The position numbers were made by a program, and so were the translations under genes. The notes beneath the pieces are model-generated. The model saw nothing but the letters and a program-made list of their open reading frames with translations, did not search any database and was not told where the DNA came from. Shown here piece after piece: positions 30,794-44,909 of a stretch of 64,000 nt of DNA. Each line of letters starts with the position of its first letter. Position 1 is the first letter of the stretch. Origin of the DNA: Leptospira stimsonii (lineage in GTDB: Bacteria; Spirochaetota; Leptospiria; Leptospirales; Leptospiraceae); NCBI RefSeq assembly GCF_003545875.1, contig NZ_QHCS01000008.1:1-64000 (forward strand). Direction: 5' to 3'.

Positions 30794-31564
30794 TTAATAA
30801 GATAATGGATTTGATTCTCCGGGGTTCGTATAAAGAAGGATGTCTCCTTTGTTCACAGGAATTCCTTCCGAAGTGACTTGTCCCGTCGTTTCGATCGTTT
30901 CCAAGGCTCTTACCGGATAACGTTTTCCGTCTTCTTTTTCTAAAACGATCGAAGCATTTTTACGAACACGGGACAAACGAAGTCCCCAGACTTCGAGAAT
31001 TTTTCCACCACTTTCCAAAACGAGTGCGCTGATTCGGTTCGGATCGGAAGAGATCGACTTTCTATATTCTCCGGAAGGAGTTCCCGGGATAAAATCCGGT
31101 TGGATGAAAATCGAGTTCGGTTTTTTCGATTCCAGTTCGAAAACGAGATGATCACAGTCGTAGGCTCGCACGAGTGCCCAACGATTTCCCGATTCTCTGT
31201 TCGTAAAAACTCTGCAAGATTCCGGTGCGAGACGGAATCCCGTTTTTGTCGGTTTGGCGATTCCCTCGATTCTTGTTTCTTCCCGATTTTTGCTTAGGGT
31301 TACGCTCAGTTGTGTAAAGATAAATTTCGGATTCTTTTTTGTTGTGTTTGCGTCCAGAAACAGCTGTCTTACGAAATAGCCCTCTTCCAATTTCTGAATT
31401 TTGGAATAGTATTCTCCCGAGGCGATTTTTAAGAATTCGATCGGATTCTTTTCGATTCGATTCTCACTCGAGGAACAGGAGGAAATCGTGAGGATCCAAA
31501 TTCCTATCAGAATCGAACAGTTCGGCCGTTTTAGAAAGGAATCGAGAGGAAATATTTTATCCAA
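30794..31564 (-). CDS. Putative lipoprotein of unknown function
   Basis: 256 residues from TTG 31564, chosen because AGGAG lies just upstream and the next residues form a lipoprotein signal (ILIGIWILTISSC); an upstream ATG at 31630 would add 22 polar residues. The mature protein is mixed alpha/beta, with a repeated YFVRQLFLDANTTK/FTQLSVTLSK character, and ends in a segment (GKRYPVRALETIETTGQV) that may be an SH3-like or beta-barrel fold. No family recognised. Convergent with the LRR gene, divergent from the peptidase gene. Confidence 0.65.
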   Translation of the reverse strand: MDKIFPLDSFLKRPNCSILIGIWILTISSCSSSENRIEKNPIEFLKIASGEYYSKIQKLEEGYFVRQLFLDANTTKKNPKFIFTQLSVTLSKNREETRIEGIAKPTKTGFRLAPESCRVFTNRESGNRWALVRAYDCDHLVFELESKKPNSIFIQPDFIPGTPSGEYRKSISSDPNRISALVLESGGKILEVWGLRLSRVRKNASIVLEKEDGKRYPVRALETIETTGQVTSEGIPVNKGDILLYTNPGESNPLSY

Positions 31565-31754
31565 TGTTGATTGCTCCTGATTTGAGGAAGAAAGATCCTG
31601 ACAAGTTACGGGGGCAAGAGAGAATCTCAATCAAGTTTCCGGTCTCTTCCCTTCGTTATCAAAAAGTATGTCGGGACCCTTTTTTACATCCTCAGGACCG
31701 TTCGCTCCGAGTCAACGTTCTAGATTGTATGTCTTTTTTCGTCTAAGAATTTCG

Positions 31755-33299
31755 ATGGGGCGGAAATCTCGAAACAATCTTGGATTTTTTTCGGGTCTTC
31801 TTTTCAGTCTTTTTTTTCTAAACGCCTGTTCCTTGGAAGGGGTCTTTCCGACCCTGTTTCCGAATGAAAAACAAAAGTTAGGCGCTCAATACGTCCAGGC
31901 ACTGATTCTTACAGCCGTTAGTTGTAGCGGTCCCGGAAAGTTCTGGGTTCGAGACATTACAAAAAATGCATCTTATTGTCTTCAAGCAAGTCTTGTCGGA
32001 GAAGGAGATACGGTTTCCGTTTACGCGGAATCTGGACAAGAACAGAATCTGGACTACAAAAGTATCGTTCGAGAATTCGATCAGAGAATTTTTCCGAAAC
32101 TCGGCGCGGCATTCGGACCACCGTCGGACATGGATCAGAGTGGAAAGGTTCATATTCTTTTTTTGGATATTCGCGATGGAAGTAAACCGGGTGGTTCTTT
32201 CGTGGCCGGTTTTTTCGATCCTTATGATTTTCTTTCGGACGATCCTCGATCGAGCGTACGTTCCAACGGGAAGGAAATTCTTTATATCGATTCGGTTCAG
32301 TTGAAAGAATTGGCCGACAAAGATCTGGCCTCGGGAAAGTCAGACACCCTTCTTTCTACGATCGCTCACGAATTCCAACATCTCATTCGATTTCAATATG
32401 AACTTCCGGAATACCTTTCCCAAAAGGCTCGAGATGAAACCTGGTTGAACGAAGGCACAAGCGAGGTTGCGAGCGATATCGCCGGTTATTCTCCACAAAT
32501 GAATCGGATCCAGTGTTATCGAGGAAACGTCGCCGGGGTTTGCGCGAGAGGAGTGAACGGTTCCACCATTTTCGGATCCGCGAATTTTTCCTCGGTTGTA
32601 GATTATTCTTTTGCCTATGCCTTTATGAAATATCTTTATACGATTTCCGGATCGAATCTTGAAGAAAGAAATTCTTTTTTTAAGAAGACGGTTTCCGGAT
32701 CTTCGGTTCGAGCCAAGGACGCGCAAAGTTTGGCCGAAATATTTCTTACTTCAGCCGGGGTGACTTCACTTTCTGCGTCCCAAAAAAACGATCTCGGAAT
32801 TTCAGGGGAAACTTCTTTCATCCGTCTCTTCGCCGCCTTTCTCTGGTTGTCTACGGGAGAATCGACGCTTGCGGAAGCGCAGTTGGGAGTGGATTCCGCG
32901 GGAGCCGCCGGTTTTAAAACTGGAATGGAATCCGTTCTTTCGGCCTTTCCTTTCCCGCCAGCAAATCAGGATGGAGGAGAACTGAGAAAGTTGTATGACA
33001 CACAACCGCTTCCTTTTATTCTTCCCCTTTCCAATCTCAAACCGGGGCAGTTTCATTTTATCGATCAGAATCGGAGCAATACGGGAACACAACCTGCGGT
33101 TGTTCTTCTGAAAAAGACCGTTCCAAGTTTAAGAATTCTTCAAGTAAACGCGGATCCGTATCGTCTCGGTCAGGTCTCTCAATCCGTAACGAGAACGGAG
33201 GACGAAGGAGAACCGGTCCTTCTTCCGGAAACGGACGGCCCGGAGATCATTTGTCCTATCGAATACTTTCATTCTTCGGATCGAAGTCGAACAAACTAA
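31755..33299 (+). CDS. M30/hyicolysin-like metallopeptidase lipoprotein
   Basis: 514 residues from ATG 31755; an earlier in-frame start at 31668 would put 29 non-signal-like residues ahead of the signal. The lipobox FLNAC sits at the end of the signal peptide. The catalytic part has DMDQSGKVHILFLDI, then HEFQHLIRF at residues 205-213 (HExxH) and downstream WLNEGTSEVASD, the gluzincin-type glutamate, in the order found in M30 hyicolysin-like peptidases. Expected to be a surface or periplasmic zinc protease. Its substrate is unknown. The C-terminal 120 residues look like a beta-rich accessory domain. Confidence 0.8.
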   Translation: MGRKSRNNLGFFSGLLFSLFFLNACSLEGVFPTLFPNEKQKLGAQYVQALILTAVSCSGPGKFWVRDITKNASYCLQASLVGEGDTVSVYAESGQEQNLDYKSIVREFDQRIFPKLGAAFGPPSDMDQSGKVHILFLDIRDGSKPGGSFVAGFFDPYDFLSDDPRSSVRSNGKEILYIDSVQLKELADKDLASGKSDTLLSTIAHEFQHLIRFQYELPEYLSQKARDETWLNEGTSEVASDIAGYSPQMNRIQCYRGNVAGVCARGVNGSTIFGSANFSSVVDYSFAYAFMKYLYTISGSNLEERNSFFKKTVSGSSVRAKDAQSLAEIFLTSAGVTSLSASQKNDLGISGETSFIRLFAAFLWLSTGESTLAEAQLGVDSAGAAGFKTGMESVLSAFPFPPANQDGGELRKLYDTQPLPFILPLSNLKPGQFHFIDQNRSNTGTQPAVVLLKKTVPSLRILQVNADPYRLGQVSQSVTRTEDEGEPVLLPETDGPEIICPIEYFHSSDRSRTN

Positions 33300-33402
33300 C
33301 TTCGAACTTGTTTTCGATGACTTCTTAAGAATGAATCCTATTTTACGGGAAACAAATCTTTCTTGGGAAAATGCGCCGCAAATTCTTCCGAAATCCCAAA
33401 AA

Positions 33403-33703
33403 TGTGGGAACTCAACCATTCTCGAAAGCGGGGTTGCAGTGCGATTTCAAACGGAAGCCTGTGATTTGTAGGAGCTCCTTCGTTTTCGTTCGAATGAGAA
33501 TCGTTTTTCAGAACGGGAATGGGACCGGAAATTGTAGGAGCTATTACGAAATTTTCTTTCCGGCTTTGGCTTCAGTATGCATTGCTTTGAAAAATTTTTT
33601 ACAATGAGCCTGTCCCAAAACCAAAAGTGTGGGAACTCTAACATAAGTAGAAACAATGAAGGACTCCAAAAAAGGTAAATTTGACTCCATTTTGTGGGAT
33701 CTC
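33403..33703. repeat. Dispersed short motifs TGTGGGA(A/T)CTC and TGTAGGAGCT
   Basis: The intergenic stretch 33300-33895 has no gene. TGTGGGAACTC occurs at 33403-33413 and 33628-33638, with TGTGGGATCTC at 33693-33703. TGTAGGAGCT occurs at 33467 and 33533, with related copies at 34269-34279 and, reversed, at 20237-20247. These look like members of a dispersed intergenic repeat of Leptospira. Confidence 0.5.
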
Positions 33704-33766
33704 ATACTTTTTATTAGAATTTTCTAAAGAAACATCCTTCTTTCTTGAGAAGTTTTTGGACAGGCT
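33607..33766. mobile_element. MITE-like element with 15-bp terminal inverted repeats
   Basis: AGCCTGTCCCAAAAC at 33607-33621 pairs with GTTTTTGGACAGGCT at 33752-33766 with one mismatch, giving a 160-bp element without coding capacity. It contains two of the TGTGGGA motifs. No clear target duplication is visible. Interpreted as a non-autonomous element or a dispersed structured repeat. Confidence 0.45.
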
Positions 33767-33895
33767 TACTAGAAAACTTCATTTCATTCGGAATCTTTGT
33801 TCCGACAAAGTATTTCTCTAAAAATACTTACAATCGGACTTGAAATCCCTAAGAGATAAAATTTTCGAAGGAAAACCCTTATTCAAAAAAAGGAA

Positions 33896-34204
<309 letters not shown>

Positions 34205-34331
34205 TCTTTGATTCCCTTTGAACCTTTATTATTTTTGAGAAGAATTCGATCACACGAAATCCTTTCGCGTAGGAGCTCCTCTCCCAATCAAAATTCCGCA
34301 CACGGAAAAACGATCAACTAGAAAAGAAACT

Positions 34332-35723
34332 TTAGAATGACAACTCCATTCCCAGAGAAGTGAAGTATTCGGAATAGTATTGAGAATAGGCGGGAAGACG
34401 GAATGGCCCAACATCGGTGTAGATCACACCTTTGGAAAGATTGTTTCGAAAGTTCATAAAGAAGATCGCGTTTTGAAAGCTCGTCTTTCCTCGAAAGCCG
34501 GCGGAGAAAGAACGAAGAGGCTCATCCGTTTGTGTGTTGATTCCCGCGTTTTTCTGCGAGATGAGATTGTAGTAGTTGTTTCCGAGAAAGAGAGAGTATC
34601 TACCCGCGGGATCCAAGAGCATCGTAAAACCCAGAGTTGTCGCGTCCGACTCCGGGGTCATATAAAGACCGTTGTTCTTTGTAGTTGGGTCCGCCGAATA
34701 ACTATAGCGAACGTTGAGAATGATTTTTGTAAAATCGATAAACATAGAAAAACGAGCCGCTTCCGGATTGTAGAGGCCTTTGTCTTTTTCCTTATTCAAA
34801 ACCGAAGTCTGAAACGAAAGTCGTCGGATCGGTTGTATATTCGCCTGCCATTCGATCACACGACCACCGCTGTTTCCCAGAGCTTGGTTTCTGAGAACCG
34901 GGTTGTTCCCCATATTCGGATCCGCGTTGAGCGCTTGAGAATTGGATCCTGGAGAAGAATAAAGAAAACGACTGGAAGCCATGCTCGAATTTCCGAAAGA
35001 ACTTCCGGAGACGATTTTTGTGTTGATGAAGTCGTTCGGTTTGAACGAAAAACCGGCCATCGAATAACCCTGATCTTTTTGATCCGCGGTATAAGGCAGT
35101 GAGTTTCCGGTTTTGAGAATCGCGTCCACTCCCGGAGCGACGGAATAACTGAGTTCAAAGTTGTCTAACGTGGATTGGTTGACTCCCGTTTTATCTCCGG
35201 TTCCAAACGGATCCGATTTTCTTCCACGAAGGGAAGGAGCCAGTTCCGAAAAAGGAGACGAAGGGCGAATCGAAGAATTCAATTGGACCTTTCCCTGTTT
35301 CCCCCCGAAAAAGCGAGCCCCGGTCCAGTTCGTGTTCTGATCACTGAAGAGAGAATCGGGCTGGCTCCAAGCAAGAGAATCTTTGGAAGGAAAAGGGCTC
35401 CAACCGTTTCCGAGCTTTGCAAAATTCGATCCTCGGTCCTCTTGGATCTCGTAGTTTTTTTCCGTATCACCCAAAAGGTCGATTCTACGGGAACCCAAAA
35501 TACGAAACACTTGGATATCTTTGGGTTTTTCTTCCTCTTTTTCTTTGAGCGTCGGTCTGGATTTGGAAGGTGTTTCGTTTTCTTCCATCGGAATGGAATC
35601 GATTTTTGGAAGATTTTCGGGAGTTTTTACTTGAGCGACGGAAAGGAGAATCCCAAGTCCTAACGCGGATAAACCGCTGACAAGCAAGGAGGATTGAATG
35701 TTGATCGCCCCGATGAATCTCAT
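34332..35723 (-). CDS. Putative beta-barrel outer membrane protein
   Basis: 463 residues from ATG 35723 (alternative ATG 35768). An N-terminal hydrophobic segment (SLLVSGLSALGLGILLSVAQ) is followed by a Pro/Glu/Lys-rich linker to about residue 85. The remainder has alternating amphipathic strands (RYSLFLGNNYYNL, FSAGFRGKTSFQNAIFFMNF) and ends with GMELSF, the aromatic C-terminus recognised by BAM. No family recognised. The opposite strand shows long open frames that I take as shadows. The gap 35769-36021 shows nothing. Confidence 0.6.
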   Translation of the reverse strand: MRFIGAINIQSSLLVSGLSALGLGILLSVAQVKTPENLPKIDSIPMEENETPSKSRPTLKEKEEEKPKDIQVFRILGSRRIDLLGDTEKNYEIQEDRGSNFAKLGNGWSPFPSKDSLAWSQPDSLFSDQNTNWTGARFFGGKQGKVQLNSSIRPSSPFSELAPSLRGRKSDPFGTGDKTGVNQSTLDNFELSYSVAPGVDAILKTGNSLPYTADQKDQGYSMAGFSFKPNDFINTKIVSGSSFGNSSMASSRFLYSSPGSNSQALNADPNMGNNPVLRNQALGNSGGRVIEWQANIQPIRRLSFQTSVLNKEKDKGLYNPEAARFSMFIDFTKIILNVRYSYSADPTTKNNGLYMTPESDATTLGFTMLLDPAGRYSLFLGNNYYNLISQKNAGINTQTDEPLRSFSAGFRGKTSFQNAIFFMNFRNNLSKGVIYTDVGPFRLPAYSQYYSEYFTSLGMELSF

Positions 35724-36017
35724 TTTCGTATCTTTATTAAGTATCGGTAACCAAAATCGAAGGATCACCTACAAATGCGATTCTGGGATTAGACGAAGAG
35801 TTCCGAAAGAATCCTTGGAAAAGGTGGACTCTTTTTCTCGGATAGTTTTGGTTCACAATTGAGTTTTCCAAAGTTAGAAATTGTCTAGAGTGGGGAAAAG
35901 ACAGGGCAAAAATGATTCAAAAAAAACGAGTTTGATTCCTTCCGTCCAGTTTCAAAACCGAGGGCTTGCAGGAAAGAAATTTTTTATAGAATTCTGTCTC
36001 ATCGACCCAAAGGACGT

Positions 36018-37644
<1,627 letters not shown>

Positions 37645-37688
37645 TGAAGACGATTGTTCCCTACTTCCCTTCGGTTATCAATCATAAT

Positions 37689-38726
37689 CTACCGGAGAAT
37701 CAGCATCGCATCTCCGTAAGAATAAAATCGGAATTCTTCTTGAATCGCTCTTTGATACGCGCGTAAGATCAATTCTTTTCCCGCAAATGCGGAGACGAGC
37801 AAAAGAAGACTCGAGCCGGGTAGATGAAAATTTGTGATCAGACCTTCGCAACTTTGCAGTTTGTCGTTCGGTTGTAAAAAAAGTTCGGTTGCGCCGGCTC
37901 CTGAGCGAAACGTTTTTGTAATGGGATCGTATGTGGATTCCAAGGCTCGAAGCGTCGTGGTTCCGATGGAGACGATTCTTCTTCCTTCTTTTTTTGCGAG
38001 ATTGAGAATTGAGGCGCTCGATTCTTCCAGAAAGAATTCTTCTCGATGTAATTTTTTATTTTGAAAATTTTCTTCCGTGAGAGGTTGAAAGGTTCCGTAA
38101 CCTACGGTGAGTTCTAAGGTGCAGATCTGAATTTTTTTTTCTTTTAGAGTTTGAAACAAGGATTCCGAAAAATGAAGACCCGCTGTAGGAGCCGCAACCG
38201 ATCCGGGAGTTTTTGCAAAAAGAGTTTGATAACGAATTTCATCTTCCGAGTTCGCTTCTCTTTTCAAATACGGAGGAATCGGAATCTCGCCGATGGATTG
38301 AAAGTCTTCTTCTTGTAATTCTTGGTCCGGTTTTAAAAAAACAAATTCTTCTTCTTTTCCTTCGACTCGAAAAAAGCGAAGTCCGGTCTTTGCGTCTTGA
38401 AGCCGATCCCCCGTTTTTAGTTTTTTAGAATTTCGAATCTTACATCTCCAAAGTCCGTCCTTGGTTTCCAGGAACATCGCCTCGTGGATTCGAAGCGGAT
38501 TTTTGAGATAAACGCGGCGTTTGCTTACTTTGGTATGATTGCCGATCAGCACGTCGCCTTCTTTCAGATAAGAGACGATGTTTTTGAATGCGTCTTCGAC
38601 TTGGATTTTTTCGGACCCAACTTCGACAACCATGAGTCGACTCTCGTCCCGATTCTTTGCCGGATAACGTGCGATTCTATCCTCGGGGAGTTCAAATTCG
38701 AAATCTTTGAGATCGGTAAACAACAT
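37689..38726 (-). CDS. queA: S-adenosylmethionine:tRNA ribosyltransferase-isomerase (queuosine)
   Basis: 345 residues, full length. It transfers and isomerises the ribosyl part of SAM onto 7-aminomethyl-7-deazaguanine at tRNA position 34, giving epoxyqueuosine. Family motifs: FELPEDRIARYPAKNRDESRLMV at the start, VLIGNHTKVSKRR, GSVAAPTAGLHF, LTVGYGTFQPL, SIGTTTLRALES, TNFHLPGSSLLLLVSAFAG and YSYGDAMLI at the end. No other queuosine gene is in the window. It ends 44 bp beyond the start of the Lon-like gene on the same strand. Confidence 0.95.
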   Translation of the reverse strand: MLFTDLKDFEFELPEDRIARYPAKNRDESRLMVVEVGSEKIQVEDAFKNIVSYLKEGDVLIGNHTKVSKRRVYLKNPLRIHEAMFLETKDGLWRCKIRNSKKLKTGDRLQDAKTGLRFFRVEGKEEEFVFLKPDQELQEEDFQSIGEIPIPPYLKREANSEDEIRYQTLFAKTPGSVAAPTAGLHFSESLFQTLKEKKIQICTLELTVGYGTFQPLTEENFQNKKLHREEFFLEESSASILNLAKKEGRRIVSIGTTTLRALESTYDPITKTFRSGAGATELFLQPNDKLQSCEGLITNFHLPGSSLLLLVSAFAGKELILRAYQRAIQEEFRFYSYGDAMLILR

Positions 38727-38819
38727 TCTATTTGCAGTGGATTTGGAGAATGGTTACGGGTGAATCTTTTTTCTAACAAGACCTTTGTAAATCGTGAGCG
38801 GTGATGTAGGAGAATTTTA

Positions 38820-40223
38820 TTGGTTGGCTTTTCGGGTGCGATCCAAAAGTGTTTCAGAATGCAATTGAGAGACCGAAAAACCTGGATTCTTGCCGGAACG
38901 ATTTTGTTTTTCTCCCTCCTCTTCATCAATGGGATTTCCAAATCGGGAAACCGTTCCGATTTCAGAGACTACTACAACGCGTCCGTTCGTTTTACCGAAG
39001 GAAATAATTTATACAATTTAGAACAGATCGACGAGATTCTTGGCAAACTTCAATCGGGAGAAATCAAAGTCGAAGAAGCGTTTACTCCGAAAGTTTTTAT
39101 GCAACTCAAGGAAATGATGGAAGGGCTGGGTTCTTACATCTACCCTCCTACATTCGCCTTTTTGTTGATTCCGATTTCAGTTCTTCCTTACCCGGTTGCG
39201 TCCGCCGTTTTTTTGAGTCTGAACTTCTTGGCTCTTCTGGGTTTTTTATACATCCTTTCGATCCGTCTTCCTATCAAAGGCAATCTGATTTTTATCGTGG
39301 TTCTTTGTCTTCTCAATCTTCGGTTTTTAGAAAATCATCAGAACAACAATCAAGTCGGTTTTCTTTTGATGTTTTTGATTCTGGCTTCCGTACATACGAA
39401 GAAGGATTGGTTGTCCGGTTTGTTGCTTGGGCTTGCAATCGTGATCAAGTTGACTCCTGGCGCCTTTGTTCTTTTTTTCTTAATGCAACGACGTTACTGG
39501 GCCGTGTTTTATACGTTTCTATTTTCAGTTTTCTGGATTCTTCTTCCTTGTATTTATGCTCCGAGTTTTACGATCGAGATGACCTTGACTTGGAAACAGT
39601 TGATCTTAGACAATTATCTCAAGTCTCCTTTGTTTCGCGCTTGGAAGAATAATCAGAGTTTGAACGCGACTCTTGCAAAATACTTTCTCAACTACGCGGA
39701 TGTTCTCAATCAATCCCAACTCGGTTATCCTCTTGCGGAACTTTCGGAAAAAGCAGTAAAAGGAATTTATTATATTCTTTCCTTGGGTCTTGTGATTCCC
39801 TTCTTTTGGAAAGTTTTTGCGAAACGAAGGGAAGAATTGACTCTCGGTTGTTTGTTCGTCTTTTCGATCATCTTTAGCGGCATTTCTTGGGTGCACGCGT
39901 TTGTTTTTCTTTTGTATCCTTCCGCGATTCTTCTCTTCCGCCTTTGGTCTTTTGTGGAAGCGAGCGTGTGGTCCGTCTGGAAGACTGTTTCCGATTCTTT
40001 CTGGAAAAAATGTCTGGTTTCGATTCAGGTATTGTTTGCAAATGATAAAGTGAGCTTTGCTTTTTTGACCGGATCGATCGGAATTCTTCTCTCCAATCGA
40101 TCCGTGATCGGCGGCGGAACGGAAGAAAGGTTTATGATGGCTTCTTATCTTCTTTACTTTGCGATCTTTCAATACGTTCTTCTTCTATTGATTCCAGAGA
40201 AAGAAACTCTAAGGGAAAAATAA
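38820..40223 (+). CDS. GT87/DUF2029-like membrane glycosyltransferase
   Basis: 467 residues from TTG 38820, which follows TAGGAG by 8 nt; ATG 38859 is an alternative. About ten membrane helices. The first periplasmic loop has SDFRDYYNASVRFTEGNNLYN, the DFxxYY-A motif of polyprenyl-phosphate-mannose-dependent GT87 enzymes, and later YPPTFAFLLIPIS and GLLLGLAIVIKLTPG (the K-P motif of the family). It probably adds a hexose to a lipid-linked or surface glycan. First gene of a + strand series running to 48882. Confidence 0.75.
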   Translation: MVGFSGAIQKCFRMQLRDRKTWILAGTILFFSLLFINGISKSGNRSDFRDYYNASVRFTEGNNLYNLEQIDEILGKLQSGEIKVEEAFTPKVFMQLKEMMEGLGSYIYPPTFAFLLIPISVLPYPVASAVFLSLNFLALLGFLYILSIRLPIKGNLIFIVVLCLLNLRFLENHQNNNQVGFLLMFLILASVHTKKDWLSGLLLGLAIVIKLTPGAFVLFFLMQRRYWAVFYTFLFSVFWILLPCIYAPSFTIEMTLTWKQLILDNYLKSPLFRAWKNNQSLNATLAKYFLNYADVLNQSQLGYPLAELSEKAVKGIYYILSLGLVIPFFWKVFAKRREELTLGCLFVFSIIFSGISWVHAFVFLLYPSAILLFRLWSFVEASVWSVWKTVSDSFWKKCLVSIQVLFANDKVSFAFLTGSIGILLSNRSVIGGGTEERFMMASYLLYFAIFQYVLLLLIPEKETLREK

Positions 40224-40241
40224 AAAAGAATTCTGACAAAG

Positions 40242-41389
<1,148 letters not shown>

Positions 41390-41393
<4 letters not shown>

Positions 41394-41992
41394 AACAAAC
41401 TGAAAAACGAATCTATTCCGGCTGGGATTTTTTAAAGGCGAACGACGCTTCTTTCGGAGTTCCTATTTATTTAAAGATCAACCCGATTCCTCCCATCTTG
41501 ATAACTCTGCTGGTCGGCGCCATTCTCTACGGTTGTTATCTGCTTGGCGGTTTGTCCGCTTTGTATCTTCAGAAGTTTACCGATTTTCTGCTGATCCCCA
41601 AGGTTTTGAATCTTCCCATCTTGCAGAATCCACTGTTGTATCGGAGTGTAGGATATCTTACGTTCGGATATATCGGTTTTGCATTTCTTCTCGACTGGAT
41701 TCGATTTATCAATCGGACCTGTTTTACGCGGGTCGGTCTCAAAGGTGATCTTTTATCCGTGGAAACGCGAAGTTTTTTCGGAAAGGATGTGTTTCAGTGG
41801 AACCGCAAACAGAGCGGGGTTCAGATCGTTCACAAAACGGGTGTTTTGCGAAGACTTCTTGGCTTGGAAAGAATTTGGATCGTCGCTCCGGATCTACGTT
41901 CGGATAGCGTCGCTTCTCAGGCCGGAATTCTTTCTCCGTTTTTTTTCCGAGGCTCCAATCGGAATCTCATCTCTTCCCTCTTTCAATATTAG
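41390..41992 (+). CDS. Small membrane protein of the polysaccharide cluster
   Basis: 200 residues from ATG 41390, overlapping the GT4 gene by 4 bp; longer frames upstream are out-of-frame shadows of that gene. Two hydrophobic segments (ILITLLVGAILYGCYLLGGLS and SVGYLTFGYIGFAFLLDW) are followed by a cytoplasmic or periplasmic beta-rich domain (TRVGLKGDLLSVETRSFFGKDVFQW) resembling a PH-like domain of bacterial membrane proteins. Not otherwise recognised. Confidence 0.65.
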
Positions 41993-42001
41993 AATTGTAG
42001 A

Positions 42002-43381
42002 ATGTCATTTTTCTCCGGGAACAAAAGCGCGCTTCAAGATCGGATCTTTTTTTCTTTTCTTCTCCTGTTTGTCTTTTGCGTATTTTTGTTCGATCTGAGG
42101 TTTCTTTCCCGGCACTACGACTGGGACGCGATCGTCTACGCTTACAATATCAATTCCGATCTTACCTGGAGAATATTTTACAATCCGCATCACCTCGGTT
42201 TCGAAAGCACGGGTTATCTTTATCTCAAACTCTGGAGAGAATTGTGGGGAAAGGATTCCGTAATGTTCGGGCTTCGTCTCAGGATTTTGATTTCAGCGCT
42301 CGTTTTTCTCTTTTGTTTTATTTGGCTTTATCGTAAGATTTACGCCGACACGTTAGGCGCTCTTATCTTGGGTTTGGCGATTCATTTCTCTCAGGGGTTT
42401 TGGTTTTACGCGCAACACAACGATACTCCGCTGATTCATTCCTGTTTAACTGCGCTTTTGTATCTTTCCTGTGTTTACTTTGCGAGAAAGGGACATTCCC
42501 CCGTTTCTCTTTTTGTTTTGTTCGGGATCCAACTCTGGAGCGTCTACTTTCATCAGTCGGATATTCTTTTTTTACCTCTGGTTCCGATCTCCATTCTTCT
42601 TTCTAAGACTTGGAAAGGAAAAGAATTCGAACTTTCTTGGAAACTTCGCTTTGCGTTTGTGTATTGTTTTACACTCGTAGGAGCTCTTACACTTTCCTAT
42701 CTCTACGTGGGATTCATTGTTCTCGATAGAAATCTAACGGCGGCCCTGGACAGTGAGAAGAACTTCGCGAATTGGCTCTTTCTGTATGCGACCAAGGACA
42801 AGTGGGGGAATTCTCCGGAGTCCAAAAACTATGTGATGAATTTTTATCGCGGGATCGGAGATGCGTTTCTCAATTTTGAAGGTGTAAAAAACGGATTGCG
42901 TGTTCGCTTAAACTCTTGGGAGAATCGGGAAATTCTTCCTTATAACCTCAATCTTATGTTTTGGATTTCCATTCTTCTTGTTTTCCTTATCAATCTAAAA
43001 AATGTTTGGAAACGTTTTCGAATCGAGACGATTCTTTTATCCTTTTGGCTTGTTCCTTCGATTCTTTTTTATACTTGGTGGGAAGGTTACTTTTTTGAAT
43101 TTTGGGTCGGGACGTCGATCGGTATGATTCTTCTCGCCGGATTAACCTTCAAATCTTTGGAATTTCGTCCGTTTCTTTTTGGAAGTCGTGCGGTATTTCA
43201 TTCTTATCTTATCATTTGGGTATTGCTTTTATTTCTTGTGAATTTTTCGTTTTCAACCTATCCTCGTTCCGCAAAAAAATCGGTGAGTTATATCGAAGGA
43301 ATCGAATTCAAACTCGATGCGATTCTTCCTGAAAAAATCTATCCTCCTGAGTCTCCAAAGACCGGTCTTTTTGAATGGTAA
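42002..43381 (+). CDS. Polytopic membrane protein, putative GT-C/PMT-like transferase
   Basis: 459 residues with about ten membrane helices. The first exterior loop has SRHYDWDAIVYAYNI and YNPHHLGFESTGYLYLKLW, in the place where GT-C enzymes carry their acidic metal-binding residues, and later loops include FYAQHNDTPLIHSC. The C-terminal 60 residues are soluble. This could be a glycosyltransferase of the cluster; donor and product are unknown. Starts 9 bp after the previous gene. Confidence 0.55.
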   Translation: MSFFSGNKSALQDRIFFSFLLLFVFCVFLFDLRFLSRHYDWDAIVYAYNINSDLTWRIFYNPHHLGFESTGYLYLKLWRELWGKDSVMFGLRLRILISALVFLFCFIWLYRKIYADTLGALILGLAIHFSQGFWFYAQHNDTPLIHSCLTALLYLSCVYFARKGHSPVSLFVLFGIQLWSVYFHQSDILFLPLVPISILLSKTWKGKEFELSWKLRFAFVYCFTLVGALTLSYLYVGFIVLDRNLTAALDSEKNFANWLFLYATKDKWGNSPESKNYVMNFYRGIGDAFLNFEGVKNGLRVRLNSWENREILPYNLNLMFWISILLVFLINLKNVWKRFRIETILLSFWLVPSILFYTWWEGYFFEFWVGTSIGMILLAGLTFKSLEFRPFLFGSRAVFHSYLIIWVLLLFLVNFSFSTYPRSAKKSVSYIEGIEFKLDAILPEKIYPPESPKTGLFEW

Positions 43382-43478
43382 AATCAAAGGTTGGAAACCC
43401 TTAAATTGATGTTGTAAGGATATTCTATTTTGAAAAACTGCTCTTCAGGTCTTTTAAAATACTGAATCAAGACGAACC

Positions 43479-44894
<1,416 letters not shown>

Positions 44895-44909
44895 GAACGT
44901 ATACCCGCT

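Noticed and set aside
34380..35102. A 240-codon + strand frame
   Set aside because: Basic, repetitive translation antisense to the putative barrel protein, whose minus frame has a signal-like start and barrel-type end.
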